Assembly (NCBI GenBank): GCA_017466885.1
Contig: JAFTTH010000004.1
Location: 45,385 to 109,384, forward strand
Reading direction: 5' to 3'
DNA: 64,000 nucleotides
Origin: Oscillospiraceae bacterium
GTDB lineage: Bacteria > Bacillota > Clostridia > Oscillospirales > Ruminococcaceae
Shown here: positions 48,929-56,894 of the stretch, one piece after another
Layout: every line of letters starts with the position of its first letter
Position numbering within the stretch: the stretch's first letter is position 1
Made by a program: the position numbers and the translations under genes
The notes under the pieces: generated by a model
Told to the model about the DNA's origin: nothing
Database searches by the model: none
The model's input: only the letters and a program-made list of their open reading frames with translations

Positions 48929-49843
48929 ATGAAGCTTGCAACGACCACCTGTGATTTCAGATATTATTGCCAAAACGATATAGAGCGGATCCGTCTGCTT
49001 CACAAGGCCGGCTTCCGGTATATTGACCTGGATATGTACACATGGACCCCCGACTCCCCCTATCTGAAGGACGGCTGGCAGGACATTGTTATCGCCCTGA
49101 AAAAGGAAGCGGACCGGCTGGGAGTGCAGTTTGTGCAGGCGCACTCCCAATGCGGCAATCCTCTGGACCGAGATCCGGAAAAACTCGATTTTCTGGTCAC
49201 CTCAACCGTCCGTTCCATTGAGGTTTGCAAAATGCTGGGAATCCAAAATACCGTTGTCCACCCGGGATATGATCCGAACATCGGCAAGGATGAGTGGTTT
49301 GAGCGCAATCTTGCCTTTTACCGCCGTCTCTTCCCGGCAATGGAGCAGTTTGAGGTAAATGTTCTGACAGAGAACTCCACCGCCGCCAATATGGGAGAGA
49401 TTTATTTCGCCAATTCGGGTGCCGATATGCTTCAGTTTCTGCAATTTGCCGGCCACCCTCTTCTCCACGCCTGCTGGGATACCGGTCACGCCAACTGTGA
49501 GGGACCGCAGTATAACGATATTCTTACCCTCGGAAAGGAGCTTTACGCAATCCACTATAACGATAACCACGGCAAGGAAGACGAGCACCTGATCCCCTAT
49601 TTCGGCACTCTCAACCATGATGAGGTGATCCATGGGCTAATGGATATCAATTTCAGCGGCTACTTTACTTTGGAGTGCGGCTCCTCCCTTATACGGAGTG
49701 ACAATTGGCTGGGCGGACGCCGACCCTTTGATGGGGACACCCGCCTGATTGAGCCGGATATTGCAATGCAGGAAAAATGCGTTTCCCTGGCTTATGATAT
49801 TTCCAAGCATATCCTGTCCTCTTACGGATTATTTCAGGAATAA
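48929..49843 (+). CDS. Xylose-isomerase-like sugar phosphate isomerase/epimerase
   Basis: The 304-residue protein is a TIM-barrel of the AP-endonuclease-2-like sugar isomerase/epimerase family. Visible metal and substrate blocks are HKAGFRYIDLDMYTW, VQFVQAHSQCGNPL, GIQNTVVHPGYDPN, NVLTENSTAAN (metal Glu), LLHACWDTGHANCEG (metal Asp and His), LYAIHYNDNHGKEDEHLIPYFGTLNHDEV and GYFTLECGSS. It probably epimerises or isomerises a sugar or sugar acid. It follows the nitrilase gene, and a terminator comes 20 bases after its stop. Confidence 0.88.
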   Translation: MKLATTTCDFRYYCQNDIERIRLLHKAGFRYIDLDMYTWTPDSPYLKDGWQDIVIALKKEADRLGVQFVQAHSQCGNPLDRDPEKLDFLVTSTVRSIEVCKMLGIQNTVVHPGYDPNIGKDEWFERNLAFYRRLFPAMEQFEVNVLTENSTAANMGEIYFANSGADMLQFLQFAGHPLLHACWDTGHANCEGPQYNDILTLGKELYAIHYNDNHGKEDEHLIPYFGTLNHDEVIHGLMDINFSGYFTLECGSSLIRSDNWLGGRRPFDGDTRLIEPDIAMQEKCVSLAYDISKHILSSYGLFQE

Positions 49844-49862
49844 CTCCGCAATATATACCGTA

Positions 49863-49903
49863 CCCCGGCCGTTCTCCCGAGACGGCTGGGGATCTTCTTT
49901 TCC
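49863..49903 (+). terminator. Terminator after the isomerase/epimerase gene
   Basis: CCCCGGCCGT pairs with ACGGCTGGGG; a T-rich stretch follows. Confidence 0.7.
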
Positions 49904-49916
49904 GGTTGATTTATCA

Positions 49917-49945
49917 TTGAAAAGGAGAGGTCGTTATGGTATACT
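49917..49945 (+). promoter_or_regulatory. Promoter of the Gx transporter gene
   Basis: TTGAAA (49917-49922), 17 bases, TATACT (49940-49945). The leader of about 170 bases that follows has no structure I could assign. Confidence 0.6.
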
Positions 49946-50120
49946 GAAGAAAAACAGCGCCCCTACCGTCCGGAGAAAAAACAGCCTGATTGGCGGCAAC
50001 CACCCTATGAGATTGGTTTTATCACCCTTGTGTCTCAAAATTTTCGCCCCTCCGATGGCCGCATTTCAAAGTTACCGGAGGACTTCTAAGATTTCCCGAC
50101 CTTTTGAAAGGAGGATGACC

Positions 50121-50627
50121 GTGAAGGATAACACAAAAAATATAGTCCGGGCGGCACTTTTGTTTGCCTGCGCGGTGGTCCTTTCTTTGCTGGAGGGAAT
50201 GCTTCCCCCCATCCCCGGACTTTACGGCATCCGGCTGGGTCTTTCCAATGTTGCGGTGATGGCGGTGCTGTTCACCGTTGGAAAAGGGTATGGCTTTGGG
50301 GTTGCGGTGCTGAAAGCGGGGTTTGTCTTTCTGGTGCGGGGGGCCGCCGCCGGACTTTTGAGCCTTGCGGGAGGAATCCTTTCGGTGGGAGTGATGGCCC
50401 TTCTGCTGGCGCTGAGCCGGAATCGGGCAAGCTGCCTTGCTTTGAGTGTATCGGGGGGCGTGGCCCACAATCTCGGGCAGCTGGCCGCCGTTACTCTTCT
50501 CTATTCCCAGCCGGCACTCCTTTCTCTGACCCCGATTTTGCTGATCGCGGGGGCAGTTGCCGGAAGTGCCACCGCTGTTCTTCTGCGGATTTTAAGCGGG
50601 TATCTTTCCCGTCCCGACCGGATGTAA
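50121..50627 (+). CDS. Gx transporter / heptaprenyl diphosphate synthase component I-like membrane protein
   Basis: The protein of about 168 residues has five to six membrane helices and starts NIVRAALLFACAVVLSLLEGMLPPIPGLYGIRLGLSNVAVMAVLFTVGKGYGFGVAVLKAGFVFLVRG, typical of PF07456 (Hpre_diP_synt_I, also called Gx transporter). Despite the name, a transport role related to ECF S components is considered likely. AGGAGG at 50109-50114 touches the ATG at 50115 and cannot serve it, so the GTG at 50121, six bases on, is the likely start. No polyprenyl synthase or ApbE gene is next to it. Confidence 0.85.
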   Translation: MKDNTKNIVRAALLFACAVVLSLLEGMLPPIPGLYGIRLGLSNVAVMAVLFTVGKGYGFGVAVLKAGFVFLVRGAAAGLLSLAGGILSVGVMALLLALSRNRASCLALSVSGGVAHNLGQLAAVTLLYSQPALLSLTPILLIAGAVAGSATAVLLRILSGYLSRPDRM

Positions 50628-50633
50628 CGGCAG

Positions 50634-50662
50634 TTGAATTTTTCCCTGTTTTTTGGTAAAAT
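50634..50662 (+). promoter_or_regulatory. Promoter of the thioesterase-flavoredoxin pair
   Basis: TTGAAT (50634-50639), 17 bases, TAAAAT (50657-50662). Confidence 0.65.
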
Positions 50663-50694
50663 AGAACCGATATTTTATGGGAGGTATTTTTATT

Positions 50695-51066
50695 ATGCTG
50701 TCAATCGGATTGAAGGGTGAGGCTGTTACCGCCGTCACCCAGGAAAATACTGCGATCGCCGCCAAAAGCGGAACACTTCCCGTTTTTGCCACCCCTTTTC
50801 TCGCCGCGCTGATGGAGCAGGCCGCTTCGGAGAGCGTAACCCCACATCTGGAGGAGGGTCAGACCACTGTCGGGACTTATCTGGAGCTGCATCACACCGC
50901 CCCCAGCAAGGTAGGCGCAACGGTGCGGGCGGAATGCCAACTGACCGAGATCAACGGTCGGGAACTGACCTTCCAGATCACCGCATCGGACGACAAAGGC
51001 CCGGTGGGCAAGGCGCTTCACAAACGGTTTATCGTTCTTTCGGAACGGTTTTTGCAGAAGCTTTAA
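50695..51066 (+). CDS. FlK-like (hotdog-fold) acyl-CoA thioesterase
   Basis: The protein of about 123 residues is a hotdog-fold protein similar to fluoroacetyl-CoA thioesterase FlK: VFATPFLAALMEQAASESVTPHLEEGQTTVGTYLELHHTAPSKVGATVRAECQLTEINGRELTFQI. The Thr-Glu-His type residues expected for activity lie in these blocks (Thr of ATP, Glu of MEQ, His of LHHT). It would hydrolyse small acyl-CoAs or protect a CoA pool. ATG 50695 has GGAGG nine bases upstream. A flavoredoxin-like gene follows after 17 bases. Confidence 0.85.
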   Translation: MLSIGLKGEAVTAVTQENTAIAAKSGTLPVFATPFLAALMEQAASESVTPHLEEGQTTVGTYLELHHTAPSKVGATVRAECQLTEINGRELTFQITASDDKGPVGKALHKRFIVLSERFLQKL

Positions 51067-51083
51067 TTCGGAGGGACAGACAA

Positions 51084-51653
51084 ATGGCAAAAGTTGCTTG
51101 GAAGGGCGGTACCCTTCTTGCTCCTGTTCCGCCGGCGCTGATCTCCTGCAGTCACGGCGGGAAGGATAATCTGATCACCGTCGCGTGGACGGGAATCCTC
51201 AACTCCAACCCGCCCAAAACCTATATTTCCCTCCGGCCCGAGCGTTTTTCTTATGAGCTGATTAAAGAAAGCGGCGAATTTGTCATCAATCTTCCTTCGG
51301 CCCACCTGGTCCGTTCCATTGATTTTTGCGGCGTTAAAAGCGGACGGACGGTGGACAAATTCTCTGCCTGCCGGCTGACCCGGGAGCCCGCCTCCCAGCT
51401 TTCCTGCCCGATGGTAGCCGAAAGTCCGGTCAGCATTGAATGCCGGGTGACCGAGATTATCCCGCTTGGGAGCCACGATATGTTTATGGCAGACATTGTC
51501 GCAGTCAACATCGGGGAACAGTATATTGACGAGACCGGTAAATTTCACATCGAAAAGTGCGCCCTCGCCGCTTACGCCCACGGTCAGTATTTCGCCCTGG
51601 GCAAAAAGATTGGGTCTTTTGGGTATTCGGTGAAGAAAAAGAAAAAGGGATAA
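51084..51653 (+). CDS. Flavoredoxin / flavin-reductase-domain protein
   Basis: The 189-residue protein is a flavin-reductase-like FMN-binding domain: GGTLLAPVPPALISCSHGGKDNLITVAWTGILNSNPPKTYISLRPERFSYELIKESGEFVINLPSAHLVRSIDFCG, then GSHDMFMADIVAVNIGEQYID. This matches clostridial flavoredoxins, which bind FMN and pass electrons. It ends in a run of lysines. ATG 51084 has GGAGGG upstream. It forms a two-gene operon with the thioesterase and is closed by a long perfect hairpin. Confidence 0.9.
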   Translation: MAKVAWKGGTLLAPVPPALISCSHGGKDNLITVAWTGILNSNPPKTYISLRPERFSYELIKESGEFVINLPSAHLVRSIDFCGVKSGRTVDKFSACRLTREPASQLSCPMVAESPVSIECRVTEIIPLGSHDMFMADIVAVNIGEQYIDETGKFHIEKCALAAYAHGQYFALGKKIGSFGYSVKKKKKG

Positions 51654-51656
51654 GTT

Positions 51657-51690
51657 AAAAAACGACAGAGAAATTTCTCTGTCGTTTTTT
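51657..51690. terminator. Bidirectional terminator
   Basis: AAAAAACGACAGAGAAA pairs exactly with TTTCTCTGTCGTTTTTT, between converging genes. Confidence 0.92.
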
Positions 51691-51709
51691 ATGACGGGAA
51701 TACCAATTC

Positions 51710-53029
51710 CTACTCAATTGCCCCTTCCGGGTATCCTAACATATATTCTTTCCCGTTGATTGTTACCGTTTTGTTTTTGTAAGTAATTTTCTGATATGTA
51801 TCAAGCTCATCAGAGTACATTTCAAAACTTACCGGAACACATTTGGTGAATATTGTTGTAACGCAAACAACTGCTGGAGAATCATCCTGATTCATAAGCG
51901 CCGCATAATATTCCCTTTTATAGGTTGAAAGCCCAACCACCTCCGGTTCTGCCACATAGGGTTCTATTTCTTTACCGGTTTTATTATCTCTGACCAGCTG
52001 AAGGTATTCTGTACCGTCATCAAGTTCTTCGAAGTAATACCGGTACGATGTTACATTTTTTGCAATTTTATATAACTCTTTATACCAGGACTGTGTCGTA
52101 TCATTACTTAGCGTGCGGGTTGTTTCTATGGATTCCATAATGATGGTTGAAAGCATCCGCTCCGGAACCTCAAGATTCTTAATGCTAACCAACCCCGAAA
52201 GAGAGAAGTCATCATTGCCCACACTCTCCGGAATGGTTATACTCTCAAGGCTAATGCAACCTTCCACATCTTCACGGCCAAAGGAAACAACTCCATTGGG
52301 AACTGTAATTATTTTTACTGCTTCGCAATAGCGAAACGCCCGCGCTAAATTGGTAACTCCTTTTGGAATATTGACATTCACCAGTGATTTGCATCCGGAA
52401 AAGGTTTCTTCCATCTCCACCACATTCTCCGGCACTTCAACAGAAACCAGAGAGGTGCAATCGCTAAAGGTTCTGTATAAGCTTGTGACCGAGGAAGGAA
52501 TCTCAACATTTTTCAAGGCAGTGCAGCCCGAAAAAGTTGAGTCCAAAGATGTAATGCCCTCCGGAATATTTACGTTGACAAGAGAGGTGCACCCCGCAAA
52601 AGCACTCTTCATATTCGTAACAGACTGGGGAATTGAGATCTCTTTCAAGGCAGTACAGCCCCGAAATGCTACCGAAATATTCTCTACACCGTCCCCTATC
52701 GTTACCTTTTCCAATTCGGTACAACCCTCGAAGGCGCCGGTGATATCCACAACGCCTCCGGGAATCTCCACGCTTTTTAGTGCGGTAAAATCCTTAAAAG
52801 CTCCAGCTGTAATTAAGGTGACCGGTTTATCGTTGATCTTATCGGGGATCTTTAAATCATTGGAAGATCCTTCGTAACCGGTAATGGTTATTTCGCTATA
52901 ATTATTTGCCCAAAGAAAGCCGTTTGCCGGTTCCCCTACCTCTGCTGTCAATCCCCGGTTAAAAAGACAACCCGAGCAGATGGAAAGGCTCAGAACAACT
53001 ACCGCAATAATTGCAATAATCCGTCTCAT
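51710..53029 (-). CDS. BspA-type leucine-rich-repeat lipoprotein
   Basis: The protein of about 439 residues has a lipoprotein signal (IIAIIAVVVLSLSICSGC) and some nine to ten BspA-type repeats of about 23 residues (FEGCTELEKVTIGDGVENISVAFRGCTALKEISIPQSVTNM and so on), followed by a C-terminal domain of about 130 residues without repeats. Proteins with these repeats are exposed on the surface and bind host or environmental ligands. Many Cys at the same place in each repeat (AF-GC) are typical. ATG 53029 has GAGGTG in front. It is last in a three-lipoprotein operon. Confidence 0.88.
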   Translation of the reverse strand: MRRIIAIIAVVVLSLSICSGCLFNRGLTAEVGEPANGFLWANNYSEITITGYEGSSNDLKIPDKINDKPVTLITAGAFKDFTALKSVEIPGGVVDITGAFEGCTELEKVTIGDGVENISVAFRGCTALKEISIPQSVTNMKSAFAGCTSLVNVNIPEGITSLDSTFSGCTALKNVEIPSSVTSLYRTFSDCTSLVSVEVPENVVEMEETFSGCKSLVNVNIPKGVTNLARAFRYCEAVKIITVPNGVVSFGREDVEGCISLESITIPESVGNDDFSLSGLVSIKNLEVPERMLSTIIMESIETTRTLSNDTTQSWYKELYKIAKNVTSYRYYFEELDDGTEYLQLVRDNKTGKEIEPYVAEPEVVGLSTYKREYYAALMNQDDSPAVVCVTTIFTKCVPVSFEMYSDELDTYQKITYKNKTVTINGKEYMLGYPEGAIE

Positions 53030-53047
53030 ACTCACACCTCGATGTTT

Positions 53048-53473
53048 TTAATAGACGTTTTCTTCCTTCAGCTTAAAATCCACATAATTGATATTTTTTT
53101 CAAAACGGGTAAACCTCTGGACCTTGTCCTTTTCGAACGTAATAATCAACGTTTTTTCTGATAGCTCATATGTACCGATCTTCGCAGTGTTCGAGCTAAG
53201 GTCCATCCGAATGGTACCGTCCTGCTCGGTATAATACATTCCAGTATCGGTGCTAATCCGGTAACCTGTGGATGTCTTCATCACGTAGGCTCCGTCCGAA
53301 AAGAACTGGATTGCACCCACAAGGCCCTCGTTCTCTCCCACCCAGCACCCCGTCAACGCCTCATAACCGTAAGGGGCGGGCGAGGTATTTTCCGGCGCAC
53401 TTGTGCCGAGCGAGCATCCGGAAAGGATCCCAAGGGTTAAAACTAAAATCATTGCCGTAAAAATCTTTTTCAT
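53048..53473 (-). CDS. Small lipoprotein, lipocalin-like domain suspected
   Basis: The 141-residue protein has a lipoprotein signal (KKIFTAMILVLTLGILSGC) and a single beta-rich domain (LTGCWVGENEGLVGAIQFFSDGAYVMKTSTGYRISTDTGMYYTEQDGTIRMDLSSNTAKIGTYELSEKTLIITF). The pattern of a G-W start and regular strands is like small lipocalin-type or DUF4923-like domains, but no family can be named with confidence. It is the middle gene of the three-gene lipoprotein operon, 18 bases from the downstream gene and 15 from the upstream one. Confidence 0.8.
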   Translation of the reverse strand: MKKIFTAMILVLTLGILSGCSLGTSAPENTSPAPYGYEALTGCWVGENEGLVGAIQFFSDGAYVMKTSTGYRISTDTGMYYTEQDGTIRMDLSSNTAKIGTYELSEKTLIITFEKDKVQRFTRFEKNINYVDFKLKEENVY

Positions 53474-53488
53474 TTTTGTTTCTCCTTT

Positions 53489-54730
53489 TTATTTTGCAGT
53501 TTTCTGCAAATACATATCTGTTAAGCCAATCCCGGATGTAATGGGATTCACCACCATATCCACCCGTAAACTCATTTCAGAGATTCCCGTAACATCCACC
53601 GAGAGATCAACAGCTCGACCGTTATCCTTAACAGTTTTTTCGTAGAGCTTTTTTCCATCTCCGATAATTGTCACACGGAACTGACCCGCATCCGTTTTGC
53701 CGGAGCGTCCGTAAATTTTTGCAGTGAACAAATTGTACTGTTTGTTCAAATCATAGTCAATGTCGATTTCACCGCTCCAGATCATATATTCTCCATAACC
53801 CATCCAGAAGCACTTCTCGTATTCGTTGTTATATGTATCGGTATCGGTAGAGAGTTTGTTGGTTTCTCCGCGGACAGCCTCCATATCGTAAAGGCTTACC
53901 GGCTGATAGGAAAGATAATACTCTCGTTTGGCAATCAATGTTTCGTTTTCAGGATCGTTCTGCAAGGCCGCCTGAATCACCTCAAGAGCTTGCTCATACT
54001 TCGTATAATCAGTGAAAACGGCCGCGGCATCCTCTGTTACCTTCAGAATATAGTTTTTCTGACAGGTGTTCAGTTGTGAAAGAATATCACTATCCTCCGG
54101 CAAAACGGCCGCAGCATCCTCCAAAAGGGCAATTGCAGTCAGGAAATCCTTCTCCTCTAAGGCATCCTCCACCTTCTTGGAGAGTTCCTCCTTATACGTT
54201 TGTACCGACTCCTCTTTCTTGAGAAGAGCGTCTGTATAGTTGGTATCGTCCGGGAGGACCTTTTCAAACTCTGCAATGGCATCCACATAGTTTTTGCTTT
54301 CCATTAAAGAGATTCCGCTTTGATAAGCCACCTTTGACGCCAGAGCCTTTTGGATATTTTCCGAGAGCTGATCATACTCATCAGGCGAACAGGCAGTGGA
54401 ATTATAGATTTTCTGGATAGTCGATTGCTTGATTTCCGCTTCGTCGGTCGTGCACTCGCCGGAAAGGATATCATCCTCTATTTTCTCCAAATAGGTACCA
54501 ACGCAATCCTCTGCCTCCTTTTCCAACGCCGCATTTCCGACAATCTCCGTATTGTAGACCTTAATAGCCTCCGCATAGGAGTTATCCAGAATGTGATTCA
54601 CAAATCTCTGAACCGTTGCATCTTTTGCCCCAAGCGACGCTGCACCCATTCCCTTGGGTAAAAAAGCACACGATCCTAACAGCAAAGCCACTGCCAACAC
54701 CGCCAGAACAAACACATTCTTCCTTTTCAT
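53489..54730 (-). CDS. Lipoprotein with TPR-like helical region and NPCBM-like C-terminal domain
   Basis: The protein of about 413 residues begins KRKNVFVLAVLAVALLLGSC (lipobox), then a helical region with TPR-like pairs (YAEAIKVYN, SKNYVDAIAEFEKVLPDDTNY, KDFLTAIALLEDAAAVLPED, YEQALEVIQAALQNDPEN) to about residue 280. The C-terminal 130 residues resemble the NPCBM sugar-binding fold (WSGEIDIDYDLNKQYNLFTAKIYGRSG, VTIIGDGKKLYEKTVKDNGRAVDLSVDVTG). It is the first gene of the operon. The start at 54730 is fixed by the signal peptide and a GAAAGGGATG site. Its promoter is overlaid by the repeats at 54818-54868. Confidence 0.82.
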   Translation of the reverse strand: MKRKNVFVLAVLAVALLLGSCAFLPKGMGAASLGAKDATVQRFVNHILDNSYAEAIKVYNTEIVGNAALEKEAEDCVGTYLEKIEDDILSGECTTDEAEIKQSTIQKIYNSTACSPDEYDQLSENIQKALASKVAYQSGISLMESKNYVDAIAEFEKVLPDDTNYTDALLKKEESVQTYKEELSKKVEDALEEKDFLTAIALLEDAAAVLPEDSDILSQLNTCQKNYILKVTEDAAAVFTDYTKYEQALEVIQAALQNDPENETLIAKREYYLSYQPVSLYDMEAVRGETNKLSTDTDTYNNEYEKCFWMGYGEYMIWSGEIDIDYDLNKQYNLFTAKIYGRSGKTDAGQFRVTIIGDGKKLYEKTVKDNGRAVDLSVDVTGISEMSLRVDMVVNPITSGIGLTDMYLQKTAK

Positions 54731-54817
54731 TTTGTCATCCCTTTCTTTTTTCTCCGCAGTAGTAAACACATCAAAACGAGATGTTTTTGCGCCGCCTTCC
54801 AAAAATTTCCTCAAAAT

Positions 54818-54868
54818 AACAGGAACTATTCTTCCTGTTATTATACATATATTCTTCCTGTTTGTCAA
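54818..54868. promoter_or_regulatory. Promoter of the lipoprotein operon overlaid by repeated operators
   Basis: On the minus strand TTGACA (54863-54868), 17 bases and TATAAT (54840-54845) form a perfect promoter. AACAGGAAGAATA occurs once inside the spacer and again just after the -10 box. The second copy is also part of an inverted repeat AACAGGAA-N6-TTCCTGTT (54818-54839). A repressor bound here would fully shut the promoter. The divergent XRE gene is the obvious candidate. Confidence 0.8.
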
Positions 54869-54916
54869 GGCTAAACGGAAGTATAATTCCTATGACAGCA
54901 CAAAGGAGGAAGAATA

Positions 54917-55243
54917 ATGCCATCTGAGAGTTTAGCTCGAATCGGCAATCGGCTTTTGGCCATTCGAAAACGACGCGGTTTAACGCAAGCAGAGGTAGCC
55001 GAAGCCTCAGGATTGTCTGACCGCACCTACGCAGACATTGAACGCGGCTGTACCAATATGCGAGTTGAAACGCTTTTAAGAATATGCGCCACCCTGCATA
55101 TTACTCCAAACGAGGCCCTAATTGATTCAGAGCACACCATTTGCGATTCACAAAGAATTGTTGAACAGTTCTCTAACTGCACCCAAAAGGATAAAGAAAC
55201 CGCTCTGAAACTACTTTCCACCTATCTAAATTCATTAGAGTAA
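54917..55243 (+). CDS. XRE-family HTH regulator, probable repressor
   Basis: The 108-residue protein is a small Cro/CI-type regulator: IGNRLLAIRKRRGLTQAEVAEASGLSDRTYADIERGCTNMRVETLLRICATLHITPNEAL. The recognition helix is around SDRTYADIERG. The C-terminal 45 residues (CTQKDKETALKLLSTYLNSLE) are helical and likely dimerise. It is divergent from the lipoprotein operon, whose promoter region holds repeated AACAGGAA sites, so it probably represses that operon and perhaps itself. A AAAGGAGG lies before the ATG. Confidence 0.9.
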   Translation: MPSESLARIGNRLLAIRKRRGLTQAEVAEASGLSDRTYADIERGCTNMRVETLLRICATLHITPNEALIDSEHTICDSQRIVEQFSNCTQKDKETALKLLSTYLNSLE

Positions 55244-55247
55244 CCAC

Positions 55248-55294
55248 AAAAAATGCCCTCCACCGTCCAGAAAACGGACAGCGGAGGGCATTTT
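55248..55294. terminator. Bidirectional terminator
   Basis: AAAAATGCCCTCCACCGTCC-type arm (55248 onward) pairs with GGACAGCGGAGGGCATTTT, between converging genes. Confidence 0.88.
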
Positions 55295-55305
55295 ATTTTA
55301 TCTCA

Positions 55306-55473
55306 TTATTCTTTCGGCGGGAAGATCTTTGTCATCAGCTTGAGGACGAGAATAATCACTCCGATGACAACGAAGATCCCCAACATTCCAAAGCCCATAA
55401 TCCGGAGGGCAGGCATCAGATTTTCAGTGGTAAAGGTGATAGCCGTATCTAACGGCAGAATCGGCATAAACAT
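55306..55473 (-). CDS. OadG-like small membrane subunit (55 residues)
   Basis: A short frame encodes FMPILPLDTAITFTTENLMPALRIM, then a single membrane helix (GMLGIFVVIGVIILVLKL) and a short basic tail (MTKIFPPKE). GGGAGG stands nine bases before the ATG. The layout matches the gamma subunit of oxaloacetate decarboxylase or the delta subunit of related sodium-pumping decarboxylases, but lacks their cytoplasmic C-terminal extension. The gene lies 20 bases after oadB-like and shares its transcript. Such subunits hold the decarboxylase complex together at the membrane. Confidence 0.75.
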   Translation of the reverse strand: MFMPILPLDTAITFTTENLMPALRIMGFGMLGIFVVIGVIILVLKLMTKIFPPKE

Positions 55474-55493
55474 CGTTTTTCCTCCCTTTCCGG

Positions 55494-56660
55494 TCAGCCG
55501 ATAGAGCTGACGAGCTTAATAATCAGGCCGCCTGCAATAACCGAGGCGATCTGTCCCGAAACGTTGGCGCCGGCCGCGTGCATCAGCAGGAAGTTCTGCG
55601 GATCCTCCTCCAGGCCCATCTTATGCACCACACGGGATGCCATGGGGAAGGCGGAGATGCCGGTTGCACCGATCATAGGGTTGATCTTTTTCTTGGTGAA
55701 GAGGTTGAGGAACTTTGCAAACATCACACCGGCGATGGTATCAAACACAAAGGCAACCAGGCCAAGGCCCATAATCAGCAGGGTCTGCCAGTTAAGGAAG
55801 TCATCCGCCTGCATCTTGAAGGCAATGGTAATGCCCAGCAGAAGGGTCACCAGGTTTGCAAGGATATTCTGCGCCGCATTGGAAAGAGAATCCAAAACGC
55901 CGCACTCCCGGAGAAGGTTACCAAACATCAGGAAGCCGACCAGCGTTACCGAGGTGGGAGCGATCAGCCCCGCGATCACGGTGACAACAATGGGGAACAG
56001 AATCCGGACGGTCTTGGAGACCGAGGCACGCTCATAGGGCATCCGGATCAAACGCTCCTTTTTGGTGGTGCAGAGCTTAATGACCGGCGGCTGAACGATG
56101 GGAACCAACGCCATATATGAATAGGCGGCAACCATAATGGGGCCGGTGAAATTGGAGTTAAAATACTGGGCCACGTAAATGGAGGTGGGGCCGTCTGCCG
56201 CACCGATGATACCGATAGAAGCGGCATCCTTCAAATCAAAGAAGAAGGATGCAATAAACATGGTAAAGAAGATTCCGAACTGCGCCGCCGCTCCGAAAAG
56301 GAAAAGCTTGGGATTGGAAAGGAGGGGCCCGAAATCGATCATCGCGCCAATTCCGATGAACAGCAGAAGGGGCAACAGCTCACCCATCTCGATTCCGATG
56401 TCAAACAGGTGCTGGATGGCACCGACAACCTCTGTTTCTTCTCCACCCAAAACCACAATTTGGTTGAGCGCACCCGAAAAGGGCAGGTTGACCAGAATGG
56501 CGCCAAAGCCCATAGGGAGCAGGAGAGTCGGCTCCATCTCCTTTTTGATTGCAAGCCAGATCAGCACTCCGCCGATGGCCCACATTGCAACATATTTCAA
56601 CCAATCAAGCGGGGGCGTTTCAATAAAGCTTTGTCCCAATCCCTGGATCAATTCCCACAT
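55494..56660 (-). CDS. oadB: Sodium-translocating decarboxylase beta subunit (OadB/GcdB family)
   Basis: The 388-residue protein has about ten membrane segments and the family motifs LLLFIGIGAMIDFGPLLSNP, DAASIGIIGAADGPTSIYVAQ (the GAADGP motif with the Asp that binds carboxylate and sodium), YSYMALVPIVQPPVIK and NPMIGATGISAFPMASRVV. The subunit decarboxylates carboxybiotin and pumps sodium out. The carboxyltransferase (alpha) and biotin carrier subunits are not in the window, so they must be encoded elsewhere; the substrate (oxaloacetate, methylmalonyl-CoA or glutaconyl-CoA) cannot be told from here. Confidence 0.92.
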   Translation of the reverse strand: MWELIQGLGQSFIETPPLDWLKYVAMWAIGGVLIWLAIKKEMEPTLLLPMGFGAILVNLPFSGALNQIVVLGGEETEVVGAIQHLFDIGIEMGELLPLLLFIGIGAMIDFGPLLSNPKLFLFGAAAQFGIFFTMFIASFFFDLKDAASIGIIGAADGPTSIYVAQYFNSNFTGPIMVAAYSYMALVPIVQPPVIKLCTTKKERLIRMPYERASVSKTVRILFPIVVTVIAGLIAPTSVTLVGFLMFGNLLRECGVLDSLSNAAQNILANLVTLLLGITIAFKMQADDFLNWQTLLIMGLGLVAFVFDTIAGVMFAKFLNLFTKKKINPMIGATGISAFPMASRVVHKMGLEEDPQNFLLMHAAGANVSGQIASVIAGGLIIKLVSSIG

Positions 56661-56806
56661 CGTTCAACCAATCCTTCCCCAATATTTTTAATTCTTTCTG
56701 CCAGTCGATTTTCCTTTTATTATACACAACTTCTCCCAAAAATGCAATTCATTCTTTTGGCATTTGAAATTTTCTGACAAAAAGCAACTTTACGCAAAAT
56801 TTTACC

Positions 56807-56835
56807 TTTACGGAAATTTAAAATGGGTGTATACT
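56807..56835 (+). promoter_or_regulatory. Promoter of the aldolase/dehydrogenase operon
   Basis: TTTACG (56807-56812), 17 bases, TATACT (56830-56835). Confidence 0.6.
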
Positions 56836-56894
56836 ATACTGTGGATGTTCCTGTTTTGCAGGACAAACGATTACCATTCCCGGAGGAGATTAAA

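Noticed and set aside
49950..50110. A possible riboswitch in the leader of the Gx transporter gene
   Set aside because: GGCAACC and GATGGCC-like strings recall SAM or other riboswitches, but the required stems and conserved core could not be found.
50934..51083. N-terminal extension of the flavoredoxin
   Set aside because: It overlaps the thioesterase gene in another frame; the ATG at 51084 has a good ribosome site and matches the family start.
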